Part shown: piece after piece, positions 25,187 to 34,472 of the stretch | Layout: each line of letters opens with the position of its first letter | Numbering within the stretch: the first letter of the stretch is position 1 | Source: Bacteroides caecigallinarum | GTDB lineage: Bacteria; Bacteroidota; Bacteroidia; Bacteroidales; Bacteroidaceae | Length of the DNA stretch: 62,654 nt | Assembly (NCBI RefSeq): GCF_021531075.1 | Contig: NZ_JADYTJ010000014.1 | Location: 1 to 62,654 of the forward strand | Direction of reading: 5' to 3' | Program-made: the position numbers and the translations under genes | The notes under the pieces: generated by a model | What the model saw: the letters and a program-made list of their open reading frames with translations, nothing else | The model's database searches: none | What the model was told of the DNA's origin: nothing

Positions 25187-25660
25187 TCAGATTAAGGCAC
25201 GTATCATAAGAACTATGAAATACATACACAGTGCAACCTTAAGTACAGTACCCAAAAGAAATCCCACAAGAGCACCTACACCGGAGCGAAAAGCGGATTT
25301 TACATCTGCATCACCAAAAAGTTCGCCTGCAATTGCACCTAAAAACGGACCTAATATTAATCCCCAAGGGAGAAAAAACAATCCGACAACAGAACCTATG
25401 AAAGCTCCCCAACTACCCCATTTCGTACCTCCCGAATATTTACTGCCCAATATTGGAATAAAATAGTCCAACACCTGGGCTATAATTACTAAAAGGAGCA
25501 ATACCAGAATCTGTGTAGTAGTGAACTGCACCTTATCGGTGAAATGAAGCAAAAGAAAGCCGATATAAGAAACCGGTGGTCCGGGAAGTGCCGGAAGAAT
25601 ACATCCCAACAGTCCTATCAACATTAATATTGACGAAACAATTATCAAAAATATATCCAT
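25187..25660 (-). CDS. DUF456 family membrane protein
   Basis: This small membrane protein of 157 residues, with about four or five helices, matches the DUF456 family: MLIGLLGCILPALPGPPVSYIG at the start, GSKYSGGTKWGSWGAFIGS in the middle and a glycine-rich pair LGPFLGAIAGEL / GVGALVGFLLGT. The function is unknown. I start it at the ATG at 25660 (MDIFLI), not at the longer frame from 25732, because a consensus promoter sits at 25681-25711, inside that longer frame. Confidence 0.85.
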   Translation of the reverse strand: MDIFLIIVSSILMLIGLLGCILPALPGPPVSYIGFLLLHFTDKVQFTTTQILVLLLLVIIAQVLDYFIPILGSKYSGGTKWGSWGAFIGSVVGLFFLPWGLILGPFLGAIAGELFGDADVKSAFRSGVGALVGFLLGTVLKVALCMYFIVLMIRALI

Positions 25661-25680
25661 AGAAAAAAGTTTAAGTTGCT

Positions 25681-25711
25681 CAAATTTAGCGAGTATACAT
25701 GGCTTTCCAAA
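25681..25711 (-). promoter_or_regulatory. Promoter of the DUF456 gene
   Basis: Minus-strand TTTG (25708-25711), 19 nt, TAAATTTG (25681-25688), an exact fit to the Bacteroides consensus. It decides the start codon at 25660. Confidence 0.7.
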
Positions 25712-25842
25712 ATTAAAGGTGTTAAAAAACATTGTACCAGGAAGCCAAAGAAAAATATTTCCAAAATCACTAAGGAAGATATTGAGTCAATTTCAATAAA
25801 TTCAATTCAAAGTAGTTAAACATAAATATAATTAAAAAAAAA

Positions 25843-25872
25843 GCTGCCCCTCGACTCACGTCGAAGAACAGC
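25843..25872 (-). terminator. galE terminator
   Basis: On the minus strand GCTGTTCTTCGAC pairs with GTCGAGGGGCAGC (CTG and TCGAC blocks) and is followed by nine T residues. Confidence 0.75.
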
Positions 25873-26024
25873 CACAACACAAACACAAAATAAAACACGA
25901 CAAAACTACTATTATTAATCTGTTTCCACAGACTTTTGCATATCCATATTCACATACAGCCATGCAAACTAGATAGTTTTAATTTATTTTGTACCTATAT
26001 TATATATATGCATGTATCTGAATT

Positions 26025-27059
26025 TTACATAATTCCTTTTTCGCGCAAATGTACCTGCCATTTCCATGCAGAACGCAGTGTGTCTTCGATAGAAGTTTCA
26101 GCTTTCCATCCAAGCTCATTATTAGCGTATGACGGATCGGCCCATACCTTAACTATATCTCCAGCACGGCGAGGAGCAATCTGATAGTTAAGTTTTACTC
26201 CTGTAGATGATTCGAATGCATTGATAAGTTCAAGAACTGACAAGCCGCGTCCTGTACCTACGTTGAATACTTCTGAAGCCTGTTTCTGCTTGCCATCAAG
26301 AATACGGTTCATTGCTATTACGTGAGCCTTAGCCAAATCAACAACATATATGTAGTCGCGAATACATGAACCGTCAGGAGTATCATAGTCATCGCCAAAT
26401 ACACTTAGTTTCTCGCGTATTCCCATTGCAGTCTGAGTAAGATAAGGGATGAGGTTCTGTGGAACTCCATTTGGCAATTCTCCGATAAGGGCTGTTGGAT
26501 GTGCACCTATAGGATTGAAATAACGAAGTTTGATAGCCTTGATTGGAGAACCTGAAGCTATAGTATCGTCAATTATTTCCTCGTTAATCTGTTTTGTATT
26601 ACCGTATGGAGATTCCGCTTTCTTAATAGGGGCAGATTCTGTTACTGGCAATACATCTGGCTGACCATATACAGTACATGATGATGAGAATATAATTCCT
26701 TTTACACCATGTTTTGGCATAAGTTCAAGAATATTGATTAATGATACAATATTATTACGATAGTATAGCAAAGGTTTTTCTACTGATTCGCCTACAGCCT
26801 TGCTTGCTGCAAAATGGATAATACCTTCGATACCTGGATATTTTGTGAAAACAGCATCCATTCCTTCGTAATCGAGGCAGTCTACCTTTTCGAATGCTGG
26901 ACGAATACCTGTTATCTGTTCGATGCTATCAACTACGTCGGCTCTTGAATTTGAAAGATTGTCTACGATGATTACTTCATAACCGTTATTCTGTAATTCT
27001 ACGACTGTGTGAGAACCGATGTAGCCTGTACCACCGGCAACCAGAATTCTTTTTTTCAT
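26025..27059 (-). CDS. galE: UDP-glucose 4-epimerase
   Basis: This 344-residue extended short-chain dehydrogenase interconverts UDP-glucose and UDP-galactose for the Leloir pathway and surface sugars. It has the NAD-binding motif GGTGYIG (9-15), a serine cluster FSSSCTVYG (124-132) and the catalytic Y152-x-x-x-K156 (YGNTK). The C-terminal substrate part ends RSAWKWQVHLREKGIM. Length and motifs are typical of GalE. It is a single gene with its own promoter and terminator. Confidence 0.94.
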   Translation of the reverse strand: MKKRILVAGGTGYIGSHTVVELQNNGYEVIIVDNLSNSRADVVDSIEQITGIRPAFEKVDCLDYEGMDAVFTKYPGIEGIIHFAASKAVGESVEKPLLYYRNNIVSLINILELMPKHGVKGIIFSSSCTVYGQPDVLPVTESAPIKKAESPYGNTKQINEEIIDDTIASGSPIKAIKLRYFNPIGAHPTALIGELPNGVPQNLIPYLTQTAMGIREKLSVFGDDYDTPDGSCIRDYIYVVDLAKAHVIAMNRILDGKQKQASEVFNVGTGRGLSVLELINAFESSTGVKLNYQIAPRRAGDIVKVWADPSYANNELGWKAETSIEDTLRSAWKWQVHLREKGIM

Positions 27060-27111
27060 AATTAAAGGTTTTTATATTTTCTGTATAATAAAGTTTTAGA
27101 ATTATTTCGAG

Positions 27112-27141
27112 CAAATATAATAAATAAAATTCAAAATTCAA
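27112..27141 (-). promoter_or_regulatory. galE promoter
   Basis: Minus-strand TTG (27139-27141), 19 nt, TATATTTG (27112-27119), about 55 nt before the start codon. Confidence 0.55.
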
Positions 27142-27166
27142 CCAATTTAATGGAAATTATACAAAA

Positions 27167-27195
27167 AAATCCGGCATCATAACGATACCGGATTT
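27167..27195 (-). terminator. Terminator of the rnf operon
   Basis: AAATCCGG and CCGGATTT arms with a 13-nt loop; on the minus strand a run of seven T residues follows. It lies about 80 nt after rnfA. Confidence 0.8.
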
Positions 27196-27275
27196 CCTGT
27201 ATTTATTTTATGCTGAAGTTAAAGAAGTTAGAGACTTAGCTTAACTTCTATAAATTATATAACTTCAATAATAAA

Positions 27276-27875
27276 TTATATTCCAAACAATGCTGCAAGA
27301 CCTTTGTCAACACCTGAAAATCCCATGAATGCCATAGCAAGCAAACCTGCTGTAACTAAGGCGATTGACATTCCCTGCATTCCTTTAGGGATATTCACCA
27401 TACTGAGCTGTTCGCGAATTCCTGCAAATACGATAAGTGCAAGTGCGAAACCAAGTGCTGTAGCAAATGCATATACGACACCTGTCAGCAAATCGAAGTC
27501 GTTCTGGATAACGAGGATTGTAACACCAAGGATACAGCAGTTGGTTGTGATAAGTGGAAGGAACACTCCAAGTGCCTGATAGAGCGATGGAGAAACCTTC
27601 TTGAGGATAATCTCAACCATCTGCACCAATGCTGCAATGACAAGGATGAAAGCAATGGTCTGAAGATATCCCAGTCCGAAAGCATCGAGGACAAACTTCT
27701 GGATGACGTAAGTAACGATAGTTGCAAGAACCAACACGAATGCTACTGCCGCACCCATACCCATAGCTGTTTCAACTTTCTTTGATACTCCCAGGAACGG
27801 GCAGATACCAAGGAACTGTGACAACACGATGTTGTTCACGAATATAGCTGTAATAAATATCAATATATATTCCAT
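27276..27875 (-). CDS. rnfA: Rnf electron transport complex subunit A
   Basis: RnfA, 199 residues and six helices, is a core membrane subunit that, with RnfE, forms the inverted pair around the membrane iron-sulfur centre. FVNNIVLSQFLGICPFLG and the TTNCCILG segment carry the conserved cysteines. It is the last gene of the seven-gene operon, 19 nt after rnfE. Confidence 0.93.
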   Translation of the reverse strand: MEYILIFITAIFVNNIVLSQFLGICPFLGVSKKVETAMGMGAAVAFVLVLATIVTYVIQKFVLDAFGLGYLQTIAFILVIAALVQMVEIILKKVSPSLYQALGVFLPLITTNCCILGVTILVIQNDFDLLTGVVYAFATALGFALALIVFAGIREQLSMVNIPKGMQGMSIALVTAGLLAMAFMGFSGVDKGLAALFGI

Positions 27876-27894
27876 ATTAAAAGTCTTTTAAGGG

Positions 27895-28479
27895 TTATGC
27901 TTTCTTCAAGCGGTTTACAATAGCAATCAGATAGCCCAATACAATGAAGGCACCAGGTGCAAGAACGAATATCAGCATACCATACTGTTCCGGCATGATT
28001 GCGATATTGAATATCTTGCCTGTTCCGAGGAATTCGCGTACACCACCGAGCAATGTCAGTGCGATAGTGAAACCAAGTCCCATACCAAGTCCGTCGAACA
28101 GTGAAGCTATAGGATTGTTCTTGGCAGCAAAAGCCTCAGCACGACCAAGAAGGATACAGTTCACCACGATAAGCGGAATGAACAGACCCAAAGTAGCGTA
28201 GAGGGCAGGAACGTATGCCTGCATTACCATCTGCAATACTGTCACGAACGAAGCGATGACTACGATGAAGATAGGAATACGAACCATGTCAGGCACAAGT
28301 TTCTTGATAGAAGAGATTACAATGTTTGAACAGATAAGCACGAACATTGTAGCAAGTCCCATACCCATACCGTTGATGGCAGAAGATGTTGTACCCAAAG
28401 TAGGACACATACCCAAAAGGAGAACGAAAGTAGGATTTTCCTTAACGATTCCGTTCATCAATACTTTAAAATTATTCAT
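27895..28479 (-). CDS. rnfE: Rnf electron transport complex subunit E
   Basis: RnfE, 194 residues and six helices, is homologous to RnfA with inverted topology. NPTFVLLLGMCPTLGTTSSA and PLIVVNCILLGRAEAFA hold the cluster cysteines. The gene sits 21 nt after rnfG. Confidence 0.93.
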   Translation of the reverse strand: MNNFKVLMNGIVKENPTFVLLLGMCPTLGTTSSAINGMGMGLATMFVLICSNIVISSIKKLVPDMVRIPIFIVVIASFVTVLQMVMQAYVPALYATLGLFIPLIVVNCILLGRAEAFAAKNNPIASLFDGLGMGLGFTIALTLLGGVREFLGTGKIFNIAIMPEQYGMLIFVLAPGAFIVLGYLIAIVNRLKKA

Positions 28480-28500
28480 AATCTTACTCCTCTCCTATTT

Positions 28501-29121
28501 TTATTTATTATTATCAGAAGCCTGCTGAGTAGCACCGCTGGTACCTTCAACATGCTGGTTCTTATATGCTCCGTATGCACTGTTCACTGCAGCAAGGAAT
28601 GCTCGTGTAGTGATAGTAGAAGCTGTGATGGCATCTATCTGACCACCGTCCTTTGAAACTACCAGAGGAGCTTCACCAGGATTCTTGCCTGTGATATCAC
28701 CTTTGGCACCTTTCTTGAACCAGTCGGCAGCCTTGGAACCCAATCCCGGAGTTTCTGCGTGGCTCAACAAAGAATAGTCGATGATGTTGCCTTCAACATC
28801 GAATCCGACAAGGACTTTCAGTTCACCACCGAATCCCATAGATGAAGATTCTACTGCAGCACCGATAAACTCGCCACCTTTTGTAGCCTTGTATATCTTG
28901 TAAGAAACACCGTCAACATCGATTGTCTCAGGAGCTTCCGCCGGGTTATTGTCGAAACCTGGAACTACCACTGCTATAGCGTCGCTCAGTGTCTTTGCAT
29001 TGGCCTGCGCTATAGGTTCGGCGGTCACTTCGTTCACCCAGCCCAATATTGCTCCTGCCACTACAGAGAAACCTGTCAGTGCGAGAGCCATATTCTTCAA
29101 TGATGATTCTAGCTTTTTCAT
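28501..29121 (-). CDS. rnfG: Rnf electron transport complex subunit G (FMN protein)
   Basis: RnfG, 206 residues, has one N-terminal helix and an FMN-binding domain. The FMN is expected on the threonine within the AITASTITTRAF motif (about residues 165-176). Before it lies GLGSKAADWFKKG, typical of the family. The start overlaps rnfD by 4 nt. The glutamine/asparagine-rich end is short and likely loose. Confidence 0.92.
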   Translation of the reverse strand: MKKLESSLKNMALALTGFSVVAGAILGWVNEVTAEPIAQANAKTLSDAIAVVVPGFDNNPAEAPETIDVDGVSYKIYKATKGGEFIGAAVESSSMGFGGELKVLVGFDVEGNIIDYSLLSHAETPGLGSKAADWFKKGAKGDITGKNPGEAPLVVSKDGGQIDAITASTITTRAFLAAVNSAYGAYKNQHVEGTSGATQQASDNNK

Positions 29122-30107
29122 TTCTTTACTACCTCCCCAAATCTTTTAGGTTTGCAATATGTATTGATTAGCGGAGTGAATGCGTTCATGATAAAGATGG
29201 CGAACGACATACCTTCCGGATAGGCACCGAAAGTACGGATAAGCACTGTAAGGAAACCTATGGCAATACCGTAGATAATCATGCCTTTGTGGTTCATAGG
29301 CGATGTAACATAATCTGTAGCCATGAAGATGGCACCCAGCATAAGACCACCGGTGAACAGATGAGTCAATCCGTCGGCATATTTGGCAGGGTCAACCAGA
29401 TTCAGCAATGTAGCGAATACGAATACTGTAGCGATGATTGACACAGGGATATGCCATGTGATGATTTTCTTCCACAACATATATACCAGACCGAGCAACA
29501 AAGCCAATGCACTGATTTCACCGATACATCCAGGATTATTACCGAGGAACAGGTCCATAGTAGAAGGGAGCTGCTCGAGAGCAGTAGCATCACCCTTGAC
29601 AGCCATTTTCATCAGGGCAAGCGGTGTTGCAGCTGTTTCAGCATCTGTATAAGCTGTAAGCTGACCGGCTACAGGCCATGAAGTCATCTGTACTGGGAAA
29701 GAGATAAGCAGGAAGATACGTCCAACCAATGCAGGGTTGAAAGGATTGCATCCCAATCCGCCAAATGTCATCTTACCGATACCGATTGCTACAAGTGCAC
29801 CGATGATGATGATCCACAAAGGAAGGTTTGACGGAAGGTTGAAGGCAAGCAACAAACCTGTAAGTGCTGCCGAGCCGTCGAGTATGGTTGTACGTTCGCG
29901 TTTCAGAATGAACTTAGTGATGGCCCATTCGAAGAACAGACACGCTGCAACAGATGTGAGCGTTACGATTACAGCCCCAAGACCGAACATATAGAATGAC
30001 ACGAGCAAAGCAGGTATCAAGGCTATGATTACACCGTACATGTTTTTCTGTACGCTGTCGCCGCTGTGTACATGGGGTGATAAAGATACTATTAATTTAT
30101 TAGCCAT
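29118..30107 (-). CDS. rnfD: Rnf electron transport complex subunit D
   Basis: RnfD, 329 residues, is a membrane protein of the NqrB/RnfD family with about nine or ten helices. Conserved signs are LSPHVHSGDSVQKNMYGVI at the start, GGLGCNPFNPALVGR in the middle and MATDYVTSPMNHKG, the last holding the threonine used for covalent FMN in the family. It lies 24 nt after rnfC. Confidence 0.93.
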   Translation of the reverse strand: MANKLIVSLSPHVHSGDSVQKNMYGVIIALIPALLVSFYMFGLGAVIVTLTSVAACLFFEWAITKFILKRERTTILDGSAALTGLLLAFNLPSNLPLWIIIIGALVAIGIGKMTFGGLGCNPFNPALVGRIFLLISFPVQMTSWPVAGQLTAYTDAETAATPLALMKMAVKGDATALEQLPSTMDLFLGNNPGCIGEISALALLLGLVYMLWKKIITWHIPVSIIATVFVFATLLNLVDPAKYADGLTHLFTGGLMLGAIFMATDYVTSPMNHKGMIIYGIAIGFLTVLIRTFGAYPEGMSFAIFIMNAFTPLINTYCKPKRFGEVVKK

Positions 30108-30131
30108 AGTTATTCGATAAATTTCGATTGA

Positions 30132-31469
30132 TTATTTTTTAGCATTGCGTGCACGGATAATCGCACCTACTTTGCCTTTACCTAAACGGATATAGTCGAG
30201 CATAGGACGGCGTGAAGGACATGTGAACTGACATGAACCACACTCTATACATGACATAATCATTTCTTTCTCTACGCGTTCCCAGTCGCCATGAGCTGAT
30301 GCTGTTGCAAGAAGGAACGGCTCAAGTCCCATAGGACATGCGCTCACACATTTTGCACAGCGTATACATGGCATAGCCTCTGCACGCGAAGCGTCCTTGT
30401 CGTTCATCAGAAGAACGCCTGAACTACCCTTGCAGATAGGAACTTCAGTGTTGGCAAGTGCCTTACCCATCATAGGACCACCACCTATAACCTTTCCTGT
30501 ATCTTCAGGCATACCTCCGGCAGCCTCAATAAGCTGACTCATCGGTGTACCCATACGAGTAAGGAAGTTTGAAGGATTTTTCAGTGATTTACCTGTCACT
30601 GTAACCACGCGTTCGAACAGTGGTTTGTTCTTCTGTACAGCCTCATAAACAGCGTATGCAGTACCAACGTTCTGAACTACGGCACCCACATTGATAGGAA
30701 TTGCAGGAGGAGCAGGAACCTGACGGCCGATAACAGCGTCGATAAGCTGTTTTTCACCTCCCTGAGGGTATTTCACTTTCAGAGGTACTATCTCTATACC
30801 TTTATACTGAGCAGCCTTTTCTGTCATCAGCTTGATGGCATCAGGCTTGTTGTTTTCTATACCGATGTAAGCCTTGTCAACTTTTACGGCTTTCATAAGA
30901 ATCTGCACACCTACCAGGATTTCGTCAGCTTTTTCAAGCATCAGACGGTGGTCGGCAGTAAGATAAGGCTCACACTCTACAGCGTTGATGATAACACATT
31001 CAGCCTTGCATCCCGGAGGAGGAGTAAGTTTCACATGAGTAGGGAAACAAGCACCACCCATACCTACTACACCTGCATTCTTGATTTTAGCTACTATTTC
31101 TTCCGGAGTGAGGTTGCATTCCTTAACCAGTTCTGTACTGCGGTCGATTGATTCTTCCCATTCGTCACCTTCCACGTCGATGAAGATAGCCGGTTTACGG
31201 TAACCGCTGGCATCGATAACGCTGTCCACCTTGTTCACCTTACCTGATACTGAAGAATATATAGCAGCCGACACGAAACCGCCTGCTTCGGCAATCTTAG
31301 TACCAACCTTCACTACGTCACCTTTCTTAACGATGGCTGTAGCCGGTGCACCTATATGCTGAGACAAAGGGAAAACAGCCTGTTTGGGGAGGGCAAGCGT
31401 TTCAATAGCCTTGCCTGCCGACAACTTGTTTTCTGCCGGATGGACTCCACCTATTCTAAATGTTTTCAC
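30132..31469 (-). CDS. rnfC: Rnf electron transport complex subunit C
   Basis: RnfC, 445 residues, is the soluble subunit that takes or gives electrons with NAD. It shows a lipoyl-like N-terminal domain, the FMN/NADH site GMGGACFPTHVKLTPP (about 136-151), the soluble-ligand-binding stretch INVGAVVQNVGTAYAV and two [4Fe-4S] motifs, CIRCAKCVSACP and CIECGSCQFTCP, near the end. It lies 37 nt after rnfB. Confidence 0.94.
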   Translation of the reverse strand: MKTFRIGGVHPAENKLSAGKAIETLALPKQAVFPLSQHIGAPATAIVKKGDVVKVGTKIAEAGGFVSAAIYSSVSGKVNKVDSVIDASGYRKPAIFIDVEGDEWEESIDRSTELVKECNLTPEEIVAKIKNAGVVGMGGACFPTHVKLTPPPGCKAECVIINAVECEPYLTADHRLMLEKADEILVGVQILMKAVKVDKAYIGIENNKPDAIKLMTEKAAQYKGIEIVPLKVKYPQGGEKQLIDAVIGRQVPAPPAIPINVGAVVQNVGTAYAVYEAVQKNKPLFERVVTVTGKSLKNPSNFLTRMGTPMSQLIEAAGGMPEDTGKVIGGGPMMGKALANTEVPICKGSSGVLLMNDKDASRAEAMPCIRCAKCVSACPMGLEPFLLATASAHGDWERVEKEMIMSCIECGSCQFTCPSRRPMLDYIRLGKGKVGAIIRARNAKK

Positions 31470-31506
31470 GTTTATATCGTTTTATTATTGTTACTAATCG
31501 GATTAA

Positions 31507-32472
31507 TTATGCTTCTGCCTTTGGAGCTTCCTGTGCAGGAGTTTCTGCTTTTGGCTGTTCAGTTGCAGGTTTTTCAACCTTTGGAGCTACTGTCTCTGCT
31601 TTAGGAGTAGCAGTTTCAGCCTTTGGAGCAGTTTCTTCAGCAGGTTTTGCCTTTCTTGGAGGGAAGTTCACAGCGATAATAGCATTCTGTGGACATTCCA
31701 TTTCGCACTTACGGCATGATTTACATTTTGCAGGGTCGATGTAAGCAAGATTGTTTTCAAGAGTGATAGCCTCGAACGGACAAACCTTGACACACTTACC
31801 ACAACCGATACATGCAGCAGTACAAGCCTTACGGGCAACAGCACCCTTATCCTTGTTGACGCACTGAACGTAAACACGGCGGTTGTTCTTACCTTTAGGA
31901 CGGATTTCGATGATTGAGCGAGGACAAGCCTTGGCACAGGCACCGCAGGCAGTACACTTGCTTTCGTCCACTTCAGGAAGTTCTGTTTCAGGATTCATCT
32001 TGATGGCACCGAATGTACAAGCCGACACGCAGTCGCCACAGCCAAGACATCCGAATGTACATCCTGACTCACCACCATAAGTAGAGTTAGCCACTACACA
32101 TGAGCGTACACCATCGTACTTAGTAAGTTTAGGACGGTTGGCACATGTACCGTTACATCTCACCACTGCTACCTTAGGTTCTGAAGCTGCAGCTTCAAGA
32201 CCAAGAATGGCAGCTACTTTTTCCATTGTAGGCTGTCCGCCTACAGGACATAGTTTACCTTCAAGTGAACCGGCTTTTACGCAAGCTGCTGCAAAGCCCG
32301 AACATCCCGGATAACCACATCCACCGCAGTTAGCCTGAGGAAGCACTTCGCTTACCTGAGCAATTCGCGGATCTTCGTACACAGCGAATTTCTTAGATGC
32401 CGCATACAGAATTACTGCTGCGACCAAGCCGATGGCTCCTAATGAAATTACTGCAATTAAAATTAAATCCAT
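31507..32472 (-). CDS. rnfB: Rnf electron transport complex subunit B with AEPK-rich tail
   Basis: RnfB, 321 residues, takes electrons from ferredoxin. One N-terminal helix (about 1-27) anchors it. A CGGCGYPGCSGFA cluster domain follows, then four CxxCxxCxxxC motifs (CLGCGDCVSAC, CTACGACAKAC, CIGCGKCVKVC, CKSCRKCEMEC), more than in the short enterobacterial form. The last 45-50 residues repeat PKAET-like units (alanine, proline, glutamate, lysine) and are probably disordered. It lies 17 nt after the rseC-like gene. Confidence 0.94.
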   Translation of the reverse strand: MDLILIAVISLGAIGLVAAVILYAASKKFAVYEDPRIAQVSEVLPQANCGGCGYPGCSGFAAACVKAGSLEGKLCPVGGQPTMEKVAAILGLEAAASEPKVAVVRCNGTCANRPKLTKYDGVRSCVVANSTYGGESGCTFGCLGCGDCVSACTFGAIKMNPETELPEVDESKCTACGACAKACPRSIIEIRPKGKNNRRVYVQCVNKDKGAVARKACTAACIGCGKCVKVCPFEAITLENNLAYIDPAKCKSCRKCEMECPQNAIIAVNFPPRKAKPAEETAPKAETATPKAETVAPKVEKPATEQPKAETPAQEAPKAEA

Positions 32473-32489
32473 AAATTAAAGTTAGTTTA

Positions 32490-32918
32490 TTAATTATTTA
32501 TTGTTTCCAATGTAAACGAGAATGTACGACTGATTTTATTTCTCAACAGATATATCAGTATATAATAAGGTATAAGAGTACATAACGAAACTAAAGCCGA
32601 CGTAGCCTCATCACCATCTGTAACCCTCATAGAAACGAACAAGGCTGCAAGAAGTACCACGAAAGGCAGTACAAAAGCCAGAAGAACAGCTTTCATACCC
32701 ATCGAGGTGGTACCGCACACCATAACCTGCTGCCCTATGGAGCAACATTCTGCACTTTTTTTATCATGTATATCGATTATTTTTTCCTTGGTCTCCGAAA
32801 TATTACAGTGACCTTTCACGCTGCACGACGAACAAGCCGAACTCTGAAGAATTTTTACCCTCACAAGAGAGCCGTCTATGCTTTCCACAATACCAAGGTG
32901 TTTTATATTATTATTCAT
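32490..32918 (-). CDS. rseC: RseC/MucC family protein at the head of the rnf operon
   Basis: This 142-residue protein has an N-terminal cysteine set (SSACSSCSVKGHCN, about 26-39) and two helices near 75-95 and 105-125, as in the SoxR-reducing system RseC family. These proteins are linked to Rnf-type electron flow. As the first gene of the operon it may help Rnf assembly or the disposal of its electrons; this is inference from family and place. Confidence 0.88.
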   Translation of the reverse strand: MNNNIKHLGIVESIDGSLVRVKILQSSACSSCSVKGHCNISETKEKIIDIHDKKSAECCSIGQQVMVCGTTSMGMKAVLLAFVLPFVVLLAALFVSMRVTDGDEATSALVSLCTLIPYYILIYLLRNKISRTFSFTLETINN

Positions 32919-33058
32919 TTTGCAAACTACACATTACAAATATGCAGCAAATGTACAATATTTTTTCAATACCCGTTATCGCTAACGAGATTTTTTTTGT
33001 GAAAAAAATCCAATTCAGAAGCACTCACAGGGTATTACGACAAAAAAATATATAAAAA

Positions 33059-33113
33059 GACTTTATCCACTGAACAAACCTAATACTCAGGAATGCCAAT
33101 TATGGATAAAGTC
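33059..33113 (-). terminator. Terminator of the kinase-like gene
   Basis: Arms GACTTTATCCA (33059-33069) and TGGATAAAGTC (33103-33113) pair perfectly; T residues follow on the minus strand. Confidence 0.75.
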
Positions 33114-33186
33114 CTTATATCATTATTAAAAATAAAAAAGTAAAAACTTTCAGTCCGAATAGTGTTACACTAACGTATCACACCAA

Positions 33187-34266
33187 TTATATCAGTGTTT
33201 TGATATACTCCCTCATGTCATCTATAGCAGCTACTGTTTCTTTGTAAAGCTTGTACTGCGCAAGGGTTCTCACATAATTATGTTCAGGATACTTTATCTG
33301 ATAATAAGTATCCCCATTTATATAATCGGTGAGGAAACGCACAGCCTGCATATAAGGGAACAATGTTACCGCATACGGAAGAAGTTCTATTTCCAATGGA
33401 GTGAGGAAGCATTTTGCAGACTCGATATATCCTTTTGCAAAGGACTTGAAAATCTCAAAATTAAATTTCACATTGTCAAGGTTCTTATCATCTTCCTGAC
33501 CTGTATTGGCTGCCGAACGGAGAAAATCGCCGAAATCGGAGAATACAAAGCTTGACATCACGGTGTCGAGGTCGATTATACAAAGCACATTTCCTTCCTT
33601 GTCGAAAAGCATATTGCTCACTTTAGTATCACAGTGACATATACGCTTAGGCAGTTTTCCCTCGCGATAATATCTTTCTGCACAACACATTTCGTATGCA
33701 TCCTTTTCAATCTCGGCCACCAGTTCGCGTACCTTATCCATACGTCCTGCCACATCAGCCTCTACCGCATCTCGCAACTGTTTCATTCTGAACTCCATGT
33801 TATGGAAGTCAGGAATTGTCTCTTCCAGATGACAAGGCAGATCGGAAAGCATTGCCTCGAATTCGCCGAACTTAAGACCTACCAGATATGAAGACTCCGG
33901 AGTAACGGCATCAAGTGTGACTGAACCTTCTACAAACACACATGCACGCCAGTATCTCTCACCGTCAAAATAATAAGTTTTACCATTGTCAGCCACTGCA
34001 AAACGTAGGACTTTTCTGTCAAGGTCCTTCTCGCCGGCATCTGCAAGTTTCTTGCGGATATGATTTGTCACACACTCTATATTATTCTGCAAGAGATCGA
34101 CATTCTTGAAAATGTTATGGTTGATGCACTGAAGAATAAAATTCGGAGTTCCCTCCTGAGTTGTCACAAGATAAGTCTGATTGATAAGTCCTGCAGTTAA
34201 AGGCTTTACAGACTCTACATCCTTAATTTCCGGAAATTTTTCAATGATTTGATTTAATGAATTCAT
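33187..34266 (-). CDS. Phosphotransferase of the APH fold, N-acetylhexosamine 1-kinase-like
   Basis: This 359-residue kinase has the aminoglycoside phosphotransferase fold. Seen: a nucleotide-binding N-lobe (GLINQTYLV), the catalytic loop ICHCDTKVSNMLFD (about 207-220) and the metal-binding IIDLDTVM (about 228-235). The DTKxxN and DLDTVM forms are those of anomeric sugar kinases such as NahK rather than drug-resistance enzymes. It probably phosphorylates a free hexosamine or similar sugar at C1. It is a single gene; the substrate is not proven. Confidence 0.75.
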   Translation of the reverse strand: MNSLNQIIEKFPEIKDVESVKPLTAGLINQTYLVTTQEGTPNFILQCINHNIFKNVDLLQNNIECVTNHIRKKLADAGEKDLDRKVLRFAVADNGKTYYFDGERYWRACVFVEGSVTLDAVTPESSYLVGLKFGEFEAMLSDLPCHLEETIPDFHNMEFRMKQLRDAVEADVAGRMDKVRELVAEIEKDAYEMCCAERYYREGKLPKRICHCDTKVSNMLFDKEGNVLCIIDLDTVMSSFVFSDFGDFLRSAANTGQEDDKNLDNVKFNFEIFKSFAKGYIESAKCFLTPLEIELLPYAVTLFPYMQAVRFLTDYINGDTYYQIKYPEHNYVRTLAQYKLYKETVAAIDDMREYIKTLI

Positions 34267-34413
34267 GGTTATAACAAGTTTAAATATTTCATTCTATATG
34301 TATTTTGCTATCACGAGATAGCAATTTATGATTAATTTTCAGTTTTAGATTAATTCAGATGCGACAAAGATAGATGTTTTTTTATTTATTCCAACATTTT
34401 TTCATGGCATTTC

Positions 34414-34444
34414 TTTGTCGGTTAAATAAAACTTTATAGTTTTG
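34414..34444 (+). promoter_or_regulatory. Promoter of the TPR protein gene
   Basis: TTTG (34414-34417), 19 nt, TAGTTTTG (34437-34444), an exact fit to the Bacteroides consensus, 28 nt before the start codon. Confidence 0.75.
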
Positions 34445-34472
34445 CGCCATAACTTTAAAATTTGAGAGCAAC

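Larger units (their letters stand above)
25661..26024. other. Intergenic region between the DUF456 gene and galE
   Basis: It holds the DUF456 promoter (25681-25711) and the galE terminator (25843-25872). The rest is AT-rich with no gene seen. Confidence 0.6.
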
